DNA of 64,000 nucleotides from Hyposmocoma kahamanoa (lineage: Eukaryota > Arthropoda > Insecta > Lepidoptera > Cosmopterigidae). This document shows positions 29,989 to 41,084 of the stretch, piece by piece. The stretch spans positions 902,647 to 966,646 of the forward strand of contig NW_020654422.1 of the NCBI RefSeq assembly GCF_003589595.1. Reading direction: 5' to 3'. The position numbers and the translations under genes were made by a program. Position 1 is the first letter of the stretch. Every line of letters begins with the position of its first letter. Under the pieces are notes generated by a model. The model was not told the DNA's origin. It ran no database searches and saw only the letters and a program-made list of their open reading frames with translations.

Positions 29989-31470
29989 CACGATACTTTC
30001 CCCATACTTTTCGCACGTAAAATTTGTTTATCATTATGGTGTCTCAGAGCCATATTCAAACAGCGTCGCAAAATTTTTGAATATAATCTATATTTTTTCT
30101 TCTTTTCATAACTTTTTGCCGTGTAGTGGTGATAACGCAATATCCTTTTGGTTTTACAGCTTTTTATAATGCCCTTGGTAATCCATTTTGGTTTTCTATA
30201 TTTATTTGTAAATTTAATTTTTTTTATTGGGAAACACAGTTTAAAAAGGACAATAAAAACTTGAAGGAATTCATTGCTCTATTTACATCTGTTTGAGAAA
30301 AAGCATTCGAAAAATTTAACTGACTCAGATGATTACGAAATGTATTCATGTTTTCCAAACAATAATCCCGGACATTTACATAGTGCTCCAACGGTTGTTC
30401 AATAATTTCTGAGACTGGTATATGTAGCATTTGAGCTGTGTCATGATCCGATAGTTGAAGCTTATGAAGTTCAGCCGTAGCCCCGTCGATGTTGCTTATT
30501 ACGTGGTCAATGCATTTTTGAAGCCTTGTAGGTTCAGTCACATGTAAAATTAAATTAAAGTTTTTTGCGACATCTATTAAATACGTCGTAATGTCCTTTG
30601 TTAAAATTAAGGCGTTAATATTAAAATCACCTGACAGTATTGCACGGGTTTTTGAGTTTCTCATATATTTATGTAGCACTCCCTCCAAAAGTGACAAAGA
30701 AGTGTAAACATTGGAGTCTGGAGTTCTGTAAACACAAATTATAAGAAAATTATATGAAGTTAGATACTTATCTAATGTGCTACTTAGCACAACATTCAAA
30801 AACATTGTCCTGGGCAATTTTTTTATATCAATGATTTCCTGTGATCCTATTCCTTTTCTTGTTAAAATACAAACACCGCCTCTCTTTGATCCGTTTCTCC
30901 TACAATAGCTAGCAGCAATGTTATAGTTTGCAAAGTTAATAGAACACTCACAGCCCGCCTTTAGTTTTGGATAGGCATATAACATCAGGCCTATTGTCAC
31001 TATGGCTTAAATCCGCAATAGTAACTTCTAGGATGTTTTGTTTCGAGAGACAAACCCGGCAATGTTTTGATGAAACAATCTAAGATATTTTTGGTGGACT
31101 ACTTGGTTTGTGAAAAAGAGAGGTTTGCATGTTACTAACATTAATGAACTCTGTCAAACGTGGAGTCGTGGTTTGGTTTGTAAAATTCCTATTTATTTCC
31201 GTGTCGTGTATGCCTGAGATTTGAAGTAGCAATCTATTTGCCTCTGAAAAAAGAACTTTGTGTCCGTAATTAATTAAAAAACGTCTATTTTTACTAAGCA
31301 TTCTTATTTCAATGATTTTGTTACAGTCCAGTATATGAGCATACTTATATCTAGCGTTATCCGCGCATAAAAGATAATGAAACCATTCAACTTTCCTATT
31401 GCGTAAGCCGGAACAACGATCATGTTTATATAAAGGGAGACAACTAATGAATTTAGTGTGTTTTAAATAT
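29989..31470 (-). pseudogene. LINE 4 ORF, endonuclease half and N-terminal part (decayed)
   Basis: A - strand frame at 30224-31000 holds the endonuclease: RGGVCILTRKGIG, FLIICVYRTPDSN, AILSGDFNINALIL and LQLSDHDTAQML. Upstream, after a frameshift, RLFHQNIAGFVSRNK (near 31030-31078) gives the domain start. Downstream the frame at 29989-30230 holds the linker before RT (KPKWITKGI, then RAKSMGKVSWNII). Sequence at 31080-31460 on the same strand includes a Cys/His-containing segment (CLPLYKHDRCSGLRN, then HYLLCADN), perhaps a zinc-binding N-terminal domain. It joins the RT half at 24387-25422 once LINE 5 is removed. Confidence 0.75.
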
Positions 31471-31539
31471 TGTAAAGTATTCCTGATCGTTTGTATGATA
31501 ATTTTTTGACCATGACTGTAACCGACCGTGACTGTATGT

Positions 31540-31645
31540 ATCCTTCAAAACATGAACGCTGTAATGCTCATACTACTGCTTGGCGGCAGAAATAGGTAAG
31601 ATGGTAGTACTTGGACGAACTCTTTCACAAGAAGCTCTACTGCTC
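31540..31645 (-). repeat. Family A fragment
   Basis: CTGTAATGCTCATACTACTGCTTGGCGGCAG and GGACGAACTCTTTCACAAGAAGCTCTACTGC, antisense 5' part. Confidence 0.7.
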
Positions 31646-31875
31646 GTGAATAGATTTCGCAGAAAAGTACAGCATCGGGTTTGCCTCAAATTTCTCTTTG
31701 CGCAAGAATCCATTGTAATAAAGAAAAGCCTTCAACATTTTCCTAGATTACAACTATTACAACTAATACGCAGCGCTGTCGCTGCTGTGACTGCGAGACC
31801 CGTGTGCACCGAACTTTAGAAATACAATAGGAATAGGTTTGGCCTGGTGTCGCTACAGCACTGATCCAGCATGAT

Positions 31876-32077
31876 AGATAATAACGCACACACTCATAGT
31901 CCCGCACTAGGGAAACCCTGTGTCGCGGGTGCCATGGACACACGCATAGAACACCCCCAAACTCACGAGAGAAATTAATGTAGGCCATACAAATATTTCT
32001 CCCGGCTCTGGAATTGAACCCGGGACCTCTGCGTGACAGACCAGCATGGTAACCGTTCGGCCACAGAGGCAGTTTAC
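31876..32077 (-). mobile_element. tRNA-derived SINE family T1, full length, antisense
   Basis: Read on the - strand: CTGCCTCTGTGGCCGAACGGTTACC (A box), GGGTTCAATTCC (B box with G to A change), GAGAAATATTTGTATGGCC body and CTAGTGCGGGACTATGAGTGTGTGCG end. Confidence 0.85.
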
Positions 32078-32289
32078 AGCTAAAAGTATTAAAGAAAACA
32101 TACGGTATAGACTTGAACTTGTTTTTACTACTACGCCTTGTTGTATGCAGATGTTTGACATAGCCTAGTCACGCCAATAACTGGGTCCAGGTCTTCTTTA
32201 ACTACTTAATTCAATATCTCCACCAGTGCTCTACTGTTATAGACATATAGTTTTACAGATTTGTGGGACATTATCATAATTGACTTTCA

Positions 32290-32735
32290 CTGTCCTTTTT
32301 ACTGGTTTATTCAGATGCCAGCATGGGCCCTTTGACGCGGTTCAAAGACGTGCTATGAGAATTGTTGAGGACCCTGTGCTTACAGACGATATTGAACCAC
32401 TGTCTTGGAGGAGAGACTTTGCCTGCCTGTGTCTATTCTATCACTTGTACAATGGCCAATGTTCTGAAGAACTGTTTGACGTGATTACAACAGCAACATT
32501 TTATGATCGCACCGCTCGCCACACGCAGGGAGTCCATCCTCACACTCTGAAACTTAGTCGATCTCTCCATACTATACGATTTCAGAGGAGCTTTCGCCCA
32601 CGTACAATTAGGTTCTGGAGTGAAGTCCCTGTCGGGGTTTTCCCGCAGGAATACAGCATGGAGTCCTTCAAAAGGGGATTGAGGCAACGCACTCGTGATG
32701 CCACTGGTGTTGCAGGCGTTCATAGGCGACGGTGA
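32290..32735 (+). pseudogene. LINE ORF2 C-terminal fragment, same group as LINE 1
   Basis: An open frame at 32280-32735 encodes the post-RT domain: DAVQRRAMRIVEDP, LFYHLYNGQCSEELFDVI, RPRTIRFWSEVPVGVFP and ESFKRGLRQRTR. Compare LQRYAFRVVNDP, LFYRLYHGECSEELFNLI and NQLPAHVFPPLYNIGSFKR in LINE 1. The RT itself is absent, so this is a 5'-truncated copy. Confidence 0.8.
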
Positions 32736-33790
32736 CCGCTTTCTTTCCGTTTGCTGCCTACATAATATATAAATAAAATTGTTACATAAAATACTCTAAA
32801 CAACTACTCCCTAAGAAAGGTTTTAGTAGACTGTTTTAAAACATCGCATTTTATAGACAATCATTAAATCTTCTTACGTGCTTATCTTCATTAAACCAAA
32901 TAAAACTGCGCTTTTCATATTCTTATAAAGCTTTTGTAGAGATAAGGCTTGCTTGATAAATTACTCTTTACAATGTTTTGAAAAACTACTCTTTCTTATT
33001 GCTATTTTTATGTTTAAAGAATGGCTATGATCGAGAAAAATTTCCTATCTTTTTAAAAAGAAAATGTAAGATGAAAATGGCAAGTTGAAGGCTAAACGTT
33101 TGGCATTTATTTATTTTCTGAGTTCTCTCGTGTATTCAAGCTTTCTACAAATATGAATAATAAATATTACTTTAAGACGTATCTAATTATACATACTTAT
33201 ATAAAATACAACGAGCGCATTAGTTTTAAAAATTTTGCTTCTTTTCACAACATACATATTTATGAAAGCCTCACGTCATTTCGCGCTTTACAAACGATGC
33301 AACATTGCGTGCGAAATATTATTTATTTATTTAATTCCATTATAATATTGAAACCAATTTCGCTGTATTGTAATAAATGTTGATAGTATATAAGCAATAA
33401 AACTCATTTATGTACTCTTAAAAACACATAGACAAAACTTATTACAAAAATTTAAATATCGGGTTTTTCAATAGGGATATAACAAATTTGTATTTCAATA
33501 AAACACAGAATAATTGAGATTTATTTAGGTGCAGTAAGGCAGCGTGAGGGAATGGGAGCCTACTAAGGAAAATTGATAACAAAACTCACCGTTTATGCAA
33601 ATAAAATTTTTATTACTGATGAACGTGCGCTTCTCATTCCTGGGTACCTGATAATCACAGAACAAATATGAAACTAAAATATAATATATGGTTAAAAAAA
33701 AACAACTAAGACACTTAACTTATTACCTTATTATAACCTGTTGTTTGTAACGGTACTTAAAAAAATGTATTATAAAAAAGGATACACTCA
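32736..33790. other. AT-rich intergenic stretch
   Basis: Over 1 kb without recognisable gene or repeat. Confidence 0.5.
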
Positions 33791-33794
33791 GAAA

Positions 33795-33965
33795 CTTGAC
33801 ACATTTTATTTGGTGAAATTACAGGTACATGGGACTTGTGAATTTATGTGTCAAGATAACAGGCGCGGTGATAGTGCTTGGATCTTTGCGGTTTAATGCT
33901 CTGAGTGATATGCAACTGCTATGAACAAGCGTGTCGCTTACCACCAGGCGCACGACTTGTTCGTT
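33795..33965 (+). repeat. Family A copy (3' half) upstream of K1
   Basis: GGTACATGGGACTTGTGAATTTATG..GCGTGTCGCTTACCACCAGGCGCACGACTTGTTCGT. It ends ~270 bp before the K1 start codon. Confidence 0.7.
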
Positions 33966-34139
33966 GAATAAAAACAAATTCTAAGCAAAAATGGCCGTTA
34001 TGTAATTTAAAGTTTTTATCTTTCTAGGATATCGGCACCATGCACAATACTTATGATTATCTATTATCATTATTTATGATTATTAATTATTATCTAGAGG
34101 CGATAGATACAGGCTACAGCCTTTGAATAATCAACACGT

Positions 34140-34235
34140 TCCGTATATATATTCGTACATCGCGTTTTTAATTCCATAGAAGGACATTATCGCAGTCGAT
34201 ACATTTTTTTTAACAATTTACTACTAAAGAACAAA
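34140..34235 (+). promoter_or_regulatory. Likely core promoter and 5' UTR of K1
   Basis: GTATATATATTCG at about 34143-34155 is a TATA-like motif ~85 bp before the start codon, followed by AT-rich leader ending CAATTTACTACTAAAGAACAAAATG. The A at position -3 fits an insect translation-start context. The transcription start is inferred, not seen. Confidence 0.4.
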
Positions 34236-36754
34236 ATGAAATTTATTTTCTGTAAGTAATTCATGTATTTGTAAAATATTGTGTTTTCATGTGACGTCCA
34301 TAGACAAGCAAAAATAGCAAAGTTATAAATATGTTTGAAGCAATTAAAAAGATGTAAAAACATTACTACATTCGGATTGTCTGAAATGTCTTAGTTTTCA
34401 CATACAGACATCTCACGTGGAAGCGTCATATAAAATGGAAAAGAGATAAAGTCAATGTCAAATATCGTAACCGACATTGGCTCATTGGGAGGAATTCAAC
34501 ATTAGACATCAAAGTTTTAACCTACAACTCAGTCTTAAAACTTATTTGGATATACGGTATTCAGCTGTGGGGTGTGGCTAGCAAGAATTACTTTGTCTCC
34601 AATCAGTGCAGAATTGTATCCTGAGGGCAAATAGTCAATGCCCCTTGGTTCACTGAAATGAACGATCTATGATCACTTAAAAGAGCTGCTGAGATCGACC
34701 GACATAAAACTAAGCACAAAGAACGGTTAAATTTTCATTGCCATAGTTTTATTCTCGAATGTACTTCTTAATAGAAACGGTTGGGTGGGAATTTCATTTC
34801 CACTTATCCCAATTAGTGAAGATATGGTAGGCAAGAGTGAGAAAAAAATCCACTTGTCCCCCCACCAGGGGGGACAGCTGGTAGGATCTAGCGGAATAAG
34901 CCTACCCTGCCACCCGAACTCGCTCCTTGAAGTACTTCTAGATCCATAAACCTTGTTCTATAGTTGCACTGGCCATTCCACCAAAAACGTGCTATCTCGT
35001 TCAAAAGATTCGCTTATGGCTTGACGGCCGATCGCAAATATAATAATTGAATGAATGACTATTCAATCAAAATATTTTTAAAGTTTTTTTAAAACTTTAA
35101 AAAGGAAATGATAATCTTAATATATGCTCAGGAATCTTATTATAAAAACGTATACAGTTCCCCATAAAAGAGTCGTTTACCTGGTTGGCCGAAACCGTGT
35201 TACCATGACTTTGGAGTTATTTCTAAGGTTAATATTATGGGTATGTTCTTTCTTAATGAAATACTGTGATGCCACGATACCAGTCATGATACCAGTCTCC
35301 TTAAGCTTTTCTCTGAGAGAAACCCGAGAACCTAAACGGTACACAGAACGAATCGCTCGTTTTTGCGATACAAATATGGTTTGAATATCTGCCATAGTGC
35401 TTGTTTTTGCAATACAAATCGCCTGTTCCCAGAACAATGTGTTATCTCTAAAGAATCGAGATGTATAGATAACAGGTTGTTCTGGCAAACGGGCAAAATA
35501 TGGTTTGAATGTCGGTGGCATCGTAGCTCCCTGATGGATACACTGATCTCATAGCGGTTTTTTCTTTCTGCGATTTTAACAGGCGTCGAATATTTGCTAC
35601 AGAGATATTAGATATATAATAATAATGTAACCGTTCCGATATAGTGTCGTCGATTTAACAAACTTTCCTTGAAATGACCTGTAGGGCTAATATGACAGGG
35701 CCCGACTTGCGCGAGAGCGACAAAAAGTCTCATTTTTGTCGCTGTACTGTTCCTGCATAAGAATAAGGCTCAACTCACACTGGCGCAGAGTCGAAGCGTC
35801 GCGTCACGTCATGTTTTTCGCGTATAGTATATTCATCTCTATTTTCCCGTTATTAAGGTACAAATTTGTATTATGCAAATATGGAAACGCGCGTCGACTC
35901 TTGGTTAAAATTGAGCGGTTTCGCGCGTAGCAGCGTGTCGCCTTGCGTTCCTTGCGCGCAGTAAGGCGTCAGACGCCGACCACACTGTAACCCGTGCGCG
36001 CTAATACGAGCGTCGTCACGCGTTGTAGTTGAAAAACAGGACGCGACATAACGCTTCGACTCTGCGCCAGTGTGAGTGGAGCCTAACAACATCTCACACT
36101 TCAATGTCGCTCACGCGCAAGTCGCGCTCTGCCGCATGTCGTGCTAGCTTTGAAGTCGATGTAACGTTTTCGATACCACGACTACCGATGTTGCGACTTT
36201 CGATTTTGTGAAACAGATCCGTAAAATGACAAATTCACAAAAAGTATTGGAAATCTTTTCTAGACCAATTGTCCTAGTTTAATGGTCAATTTTTAGCCTT
36301 TTTAGTCATATTGCTGGTTACACTGGCGGTCCAAAACTGCGAATCGCTAAGGATATGTGATTGTCCACGAGAAGGATACGAGTGTACGCATGAATGGCGC
36401 CCTGTATGTGGACTAAAAGATGGAAGAGAGTGTACTTTTAGCAATTTGTGCAAGTAAGTTATAGGATACATTAAAATTTCTATCACACTCTTTTTTTTAT
36501 GATGCCAAGTGACAAGACGAACAAGTTCAGTGACACGCCTGTCCCTAACAGTTGCAGTGCCACTCAGATTTAAATCATGTTTAAATCGCAAAGATCTGAG
36601 GAGCACTGCCTTGTGCTCGTCATTCTGCGCTTTCCAAGGAATCTTCGAAAACTATAATTGCTGTACACGCCACTAAAAATAACTCTTATTATATTTCAGC
36701 CTAGGCGATTGTGAATATTTATACGATGGAGAATGCGGAGAACGTAATATATAA
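34236..36754 (+). CDS. K1: Kazal-like serine-protease inhibitor, three exons
   Basis: Exons 34236-34251, 36297-36453 and 36700-36754 join to 228 nt (75 residues plus TAA 36752-36754). Donors are GTAAGT after both exons 1 and 2; acceptors are TTTTTAG and ATTTCAG. Exon 1 encodes only MKFIF plus one base; exon 2 adds the rest of a signal peptide (FLVILLVTLAVQ) and most of the mature protein. The CTHEWRPVCG segment matches the Kazal reactive loop C-x-P1-x-Y/W-x-P-x-C, and TFSNLC matches TYxNxC. Eight cysteines follow C-x1-C-x6-C-x7-C-x7-C-x5-C-x4-C-x7-C, identical to K2; classical Kazal domains have six. By alignment the P1 residue is His. The product should be secreted and may act on subtilisin- or elastase-type proteases of immunity or digestion; the actual target is unknown. 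Intron 1 (2 kb) holds LINE fragments and a MITE; intron 2 holds a family A copy. Confidence 0.85.
34523..34672 (+). pseudogene. Jockey-like LINE fragment in K1 intron 1
   Basis: Translation gives NSVLKLIWIYGIQLWGVASK then, past a stop, QIVNAPWFTEMNDL: the post-RT segment of jockey-type ORF2 (PIWTYGIQLWGTAS..VNAPWYV). Only ~50 codons are recognisable. Confidence 0.7.
35150..35560 (-). pseudogene. LINE ORF2 C-terminal fragment in K1 intron 1
   Basis: An open - strand frame (35177-35521) reads FVSQKRAIRSVYRLGSRVSL, REKLKETGIMT, VASQYFIKK and HNINLRNN. This matches the post-RT region of CR1/jockey LINEs (QKRAIRxIYxLxxRxSLRxxF..ILTVxSQYI). It is antisense to K1. Confidence 0.7.
35767..36083. mobile_element. 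PIF/Harbinger-like MITE in K1 intron 1
   Basis: GGCTCAACTCACACTGGCGCAGAGTCGAAGCG at the left is mirrored at the right (CGCTTCGACTCTGCGCCAGTGTGAGTGGAGCC; one mismatch by eye). It is flanked by TAA on both sides (35764-35766, 36084-36086). A 3-bp TWA duplication with GG..CC ends is characteristic of PIF/Harbinger. 317 bp, GC-rich, no transposase. Confidence 0.8.
36495..36612 (-). repeat. Family A fragment in K1 intron 2
   Basis: TTTTTTTTATGATGCCAAGTGACAAGACG through AAATCGCAAAGATCTGAGGAGCACTGCC, antisense 3' part, with a small internal deletion. Confidence 0.7.
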
Positions 36755-36859
36755 AGATACTTGTGAACAAGTATCGGCGCAACTGTACTTAACTACCAGA
36801 TAGTGTCCCATTGAAAAAGTTGCATGTACATGAACGCCATGATTATTTTATATTTTGAT

Positions 36860-36865
36860 AATAAA
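36860..36865 (+). terminator. Polyadenylation signal of K1
   Basis: AATAAA 106 nt after the stop codon, within TTTTGATAATAAAACCGTTTTCC. The same context occurs 3' of K2 (antisense, 45091-45096). Confidence 0.75.
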
Positions 36866-36904
36866 ACCGTTTTCCAAAAGTGTTTTACTTGTCTTATAAT
36901 TTTT

Positions 36905-37075
36905 AACCGACTTCAGAAAGGAGGAGGTTCTCAATTCGACTTTATTTTTTTTTATATATGTTACGCGATAACGCATTTGTGAACCGATTTTGATGATTCT
37001 TTTTTTGTTGGAAAGAGGGTACCTCGGATGTGGTCCCATTTAAATTTGAAGAAAATATTCCACCTCTAAGGTTGG
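36905..37075 (-). repeat. Family C copy (3' part), antisense
   Basis: AACCGACTTCAGAAAGGAGGAGGTTCTCAATTCGAC through CATTTAAATTTGAAGAAAAT; begins only ~40 bp after the K1 poly(A) signal. Confidence 0.75.
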
Positions 37076-37127
37076 CAGTTGTTGTCAATTTCGATATATA
37101 CCACCACAAACTGCAGTCTATACAGAT

Positions 37128-37577
37128 ATGTGTTCACGAGAGAAATAAATGTAGGTCATACAAATATTTCAGCCGGTCCGGGAACGGAATTAGTAGCAGT
37201 AGAGCTCCTTGTGAAAACGTTCGTCCAGGGAAGTATTGCCACCTTACCCATTTCTGCCGCCAAGGAGTAATGTGAGCATTACTTTTATAATTTTTTTTAT
37301 TTAATCCTCCACAGATATATTATACTCCGTTCTGATTACATGCACATGGGACTTGTCAACTTATGTCTCAGGGTGACAGGAGCTCTGGCAGCCCCTCAGA
37401 TCTTTGCGATCTAAAGCTCTGAGTGTCAGTGCAACTGTTATGGACAGGCGTGTAGCTTATCACCAGGTACACGACTTGTTCGTCCCCGTCACTTGATATC
37501 ACAAAAAAAAAGAATCGAACTTGAGACGTCTGCATTGCAGCCCAGCATGGTAGCCGGTCGATGACGGAGGCACTTAA
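37128..37577 (-). mobile_element. T1 SINE (antisense) interrupted by a family A copy
   Basis: On the - strand the tRNA-like head (37577-37507: GTGCCTCCGTCATCGACCGGCTACCATGC..CAAGTTCGATTC) is separated from the body (37190-37128: CCGGCTGAAATATTTGTATGACC) by a complete family A element (37190-37506, + sense, from AGTAGAGCTCC to ACTTGATATCACAAAAAAAA). Confidence 0.75.
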
Positions 37578-37680
37578 TATTATACAATACTTGTATTGTT
37601 ATGTTTGCTACAGCTAAATTGGAAGTCTAATTAAGAAAATCTGTAATTGGCCTTAGTATCATTAAGTTTATGGAATTTCA

Positions 37681-37736
37681 TGATGTTTTACTACCTATTT
37701 TTGTGAAATAACACAAAAATAGGTTGTAAAACATCA
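37681..37736. other. 25-bp near-perfect hairpin
   Basis: TGATGTTTTACTACCTATTTTTGTG and CACAAAAATAGGTTGTAAAACATCA pair with one mismatch around a 6-base loop. It may be a tiny palindromic MITE or a precursor-like RNA fold. Confidence 0.7.
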
Positions 37737-37764
37737 AGTAATGACTCGACTTTTTGTTATAATT

Positions 37765-37960
37765 ATATATAAAAATATCCTTCTCGCCATACCGTGGCTG
37801 ACGCTCTCCCAACTGAGCTACGGATCGCACCAACAGACCTTACTTTGTTTATATACGTTCTTGTGGCAAATCATTGATTTTGGTTTTAACTACTTTTTTC
37901 CATAGCGCCATCTTTGAGAAATCTATTAACTATTTCAGTTCATAGATTTGTCAAATATGG
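37765..37960 (-). mobile_element. T2 SINE, antisense, head and upstream part
   Basis: On the - strand GATCCGTAGCTCAGTTGGGAGAGCGTC is a good tRNA D-arm/A-box half, closely matching CCGTGGCTTAGTTGGTATAGCGTC of the copy at 46605. The B-box half is missing. Upstream, TTAAAACCAAAATCAATGA..GATGGCGCTATGG matches the segment that precedes other T2 heads. Confidence 0.6.
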
Positions 37961-38364
37961 CGCATGAAAATAATGTGACCTTAGTATTAGTATAAACTAT
38001 TATATTTATAATTTGATTGTAATAGGTTGTTGGTTTCTTCAATAAACAAAAGTCTATGAAACAAAGTAGGATCGCTGGCCGTACGGTAGTGAACGGTGGG
38101 CTTTTCATACACTTTATTGCCGATTAGGTCGGCAATTCCTGCTGAAAACCAATCTGAGCATCATGTAGGTATACAAAAATCTTGCAGATTGTTATACAAA
38201 TAAATAATAATCATTATATTCATTAGTTATCTACAATTTTATAGAATTTATTGTTTCAGAGGTAATGCAATATTAATCAAAATAATCTTTCCGGTGGGTA
38301 CCGCACGTGGTAATCAGTAGGTAATCTTTTACTCAAAGAAGATTACAGTTCTAGAAGCATTAGT

Positions 38365-38600
38365 GAAAGAATTCGGTCATGGAATTACTGCCACTTTCCT
38401 TCCTTCTGTCGTCAAGCAGTAATGTGAGAATTATTGCGTTCCGGCTTTGAAGGGTAAAGGGTGAAAATTCAGGTACATAAGGGCTTGTCAACTTATATCT
38501 CAGGGTCAGTGCAGATATTTGTGCAATTTAAAGTTCTAAGTGGCACCGCAACTTTATTATAGACAGGCGTGACGCTTACATCACTCGACATCATAAAAAA
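38365..38600 (+). repeat. Family A copy
   Basis: GGTCATGGAATTACTGCCAC..GTCGTCAAGCAGTAATGTGAG..GACAGGCGTGACGCTTACATCACTCGACATCATAAAAAAA; central part slightly shortened. Confidence 0.7.
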
Positions 38601-39139
38601 ATACAGATTAAAAATAGTTATTTGTTTCGAATGGCTGCAAAGTTGGAAACAAAGGAGACTACTCGCTTTGCTCGTGTTTCAAAAATAGAATCCTGAGCAT
38701 AACGAGGGTTTCAAGGCACGTGACACAAAACAAGTTTGCTGCCGAGCGAAACACACAACTTTTGACTTCACTATATCGAGGAAAATGATAGATAAAAGAA
38801 AAACAGATTAACAAATCAGTTTTAATAAACAAAATTAGTTATCGTTGTCAATTTAATGTCAACTATAATAAGAATAAAATATGCCAACGGATTTATATTA
38901 CATAAATAATGTACGACAAATCGCGTAATTGAACGTGTCATTATGTTTTTTTTTTCATCAAAAGAAAAATTAGGTGCACCACAGTCCATCGACAAGTTCG
39001 AATTTCAAAATCGATTTTGCATGCAGATTTCTAATGACAAAGACATTTTTTCCGAGTTAGAGAGGTGAAAAGTCATTTATTTATTTTGCACAATTCACAT
39101 TGACAGTACTAATAACTAAACATGTAAGTCATCCAAACT
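38601..39139. other. AT-rich intergenic stretch
   Basis: No gene or recognised repeat. Confidence 0.5.
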
Positions 39140-39405
39140 AATAAATCGAAAGTAACTCGTCTGTTACGTTTTCACGTCTAAACGGCTGAACCAATATTAA
39201 TGAACTTTGGTATAGAAATAGATGGAGCCTAGGAGAAGGACGAAGGCTACTTTTGTTACAAAAATAAATCTTAAAAAGGGTGAAATAGAGGATGAAGGTT
39301 TGTATAGAGAACCAATCATTTCTCAAGTAAGCTTCGAGTAGCCTACGGTAGAGGCTACTCGAAGTACATTATTCTACTCAAACGAAGTCGCGGGCACCAG
39401 CTAAC
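39140..39405. repeat. Lepidopteran interspersed repeat family E
   Basis: AACTCGTCTGTTACGTTTTCACGTCTAAACGGCTGAACC..AATGAACTTTGGTATAGAAATAGATGGAG and CGAAGTCGCGGGCACCAGCTAA at the end. I recall this motif order from many lepidopteran sequences; the GCTACTCGAAG/CTTCGAGTAGC inverted pair at 39332-39364 may be an end structure. Confidence 0.6.
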
Positions 39406-41084
39406 AGTCATGTTGAGTCGATCACCGACCAAATTCGGGACAATTTTAAGTTATTTTGTTATGTATTTCTCCACAGATCTATAATTATACTCACACTAAA
39501 GACTTTGCCAATCTGGGCATCAGGTTGTTGGCAAGACAACGCTCTTTTCAATTGCATATATGTGTATTGTTTTCGTTAATTAAGCCACATTTCATTAAAG
39601 CTAATTTTCTAAACTAAAACTGCCTTTGCTAAATAATACTGCCTCTATTTATAATAATTATGTACAATGTAACATTTTCATCATGTGGCAATATATTTTT
39701 TTTATCTTTTTCAAAACTTTTTTTACGAACTTCCTTACTTTCACTGAGCCAGTAATTTTTTTTGTATATTTTTGGTATTATATATTTATCAGTTCTTTCT
39801 CCATAATTATTGTTAACTTTACATTTATTAAATTTCCTTTCTCTAACTCTTTTTGTGTTACACCTGTTATACACCAATAATTTATCCTCGCTCTTATAAT
39901 AATTTTCAATGGTTATCACATTATTATTGTTATCACAATTTTACTTTTTAATCAACTTAATTTTTTAATATCCTTGATATAGGTTTTGCAAGTACGACCA
40001 GCTAATCAACAGTGAGCCAGTGCATAGTACACCACAAGCAACGTCCTCTTATTCAATATTCTATTTGATAAAATTTACTTATAATGTATCTTAACTTTGT
40101 ACAAACATAATTAATATGTGTTTTCCAATTAAAGTTTTGATCAATTTCCAAACCTCGGATCACTGCCGAACAATGTTAAACTTAAGATATCACGGCAGAA
40201 CTCTATTTATTCGGCTATCAACAGATGGCTTTGTGTCTCAGAAAGATCTGTAGTCTATAAATAACAAAGAATCGGAATCATTGCAAAGAAGAAGATCGGA
40301 GATAGTTGGTTATTTATTTATTTTAAAGTTAGCTGCAAAGCATTTTATGTAACATTTATGCGATTAGGCGCGGATTAGAGAAGACTTTTATCCTGTTCTG
40401 GTTTTCCAGAACAAGATAAAAGCCTTTCCTAATCCCATACCCATTAATCGGACAACCTTGGAAAAAATTTTGTCAGTTTTGAAATAAAAAGTAAAAACAT
40501 AAAAATGTGCTATAAATATACATACTATAAAACGGCTTGTGAGAAAGCCACTCATCTTTTTTTTTTATTCCCAATATGGACATAGTAGTAGGACGGGTGT
40601 CCCAACAAACGCACGGTTGTCACCGTTACCTGCGGTATGACGCATTTCGCGAGACTTCAAAGGCGATGTCCCACTGTATGTTCTTTACACTACACTTGTG
40701 GTGATACGGTGTAGGTGTACCGTTCAGAATAATTAACAGAATCTATTTCAACTTATTACTTCTAATACGAAATTGAAAGCATTTTATATTGTTTCTAATG
40801 CAAGCTAGCACGTAAAGGTACACTCATTACAATTCCAAAAATAACTAAGATTGGATTAAAAATATACAGGTAATATATATATTTTATATAACCTGTCACT
40901 GTGTTCTGAAGCCACACGACGATAGTAACGTGCAGCTGTGCTTTTAACCACCATTTTGTTAAATATATAAAAAAAATACGACATTCGTTAGGAACACCGC
41001 CGCGTTGTGTGCTTCTAGGACGTGTGACGTGTAATAGGATGTCACTCTGAGTGATAGAATAAAAACACAGAAATCCGGAGTCGT
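39406..41084. other. Long non-coding stretch
   Basis: AT-rich, with one hairpin (40372-40435: GGATTAG..CTTTTATC..TTCTGG, two 30-base arms with about four mismatches). A - strand 96-codon frame at 39629-39919 has weak LINE-tail character (YGERTDKYIIPKIY) but is not secure. Confidence 0.45.

Noticed and set aside
36286..36606. - strand 106-codon ORF over K1 exon 2
   Set aside because: It is antisense to an exon with conserved cysteine pattern and good splice sites, and begins at a non-ATG codon.
37790..37840. A tRNA gene on the - strand (good D-arm)
   Set aside because: The T-arm/B-box half is missing, and the sequence matches the head of SINE family T2.
39629..39919. - strand ORF as a LINE C-terminus
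   Set aside because: YGERTDKYIIPKIY is suggestive, but no second motif of a LINE tail could be placed, so it was not called as a feature of its own.
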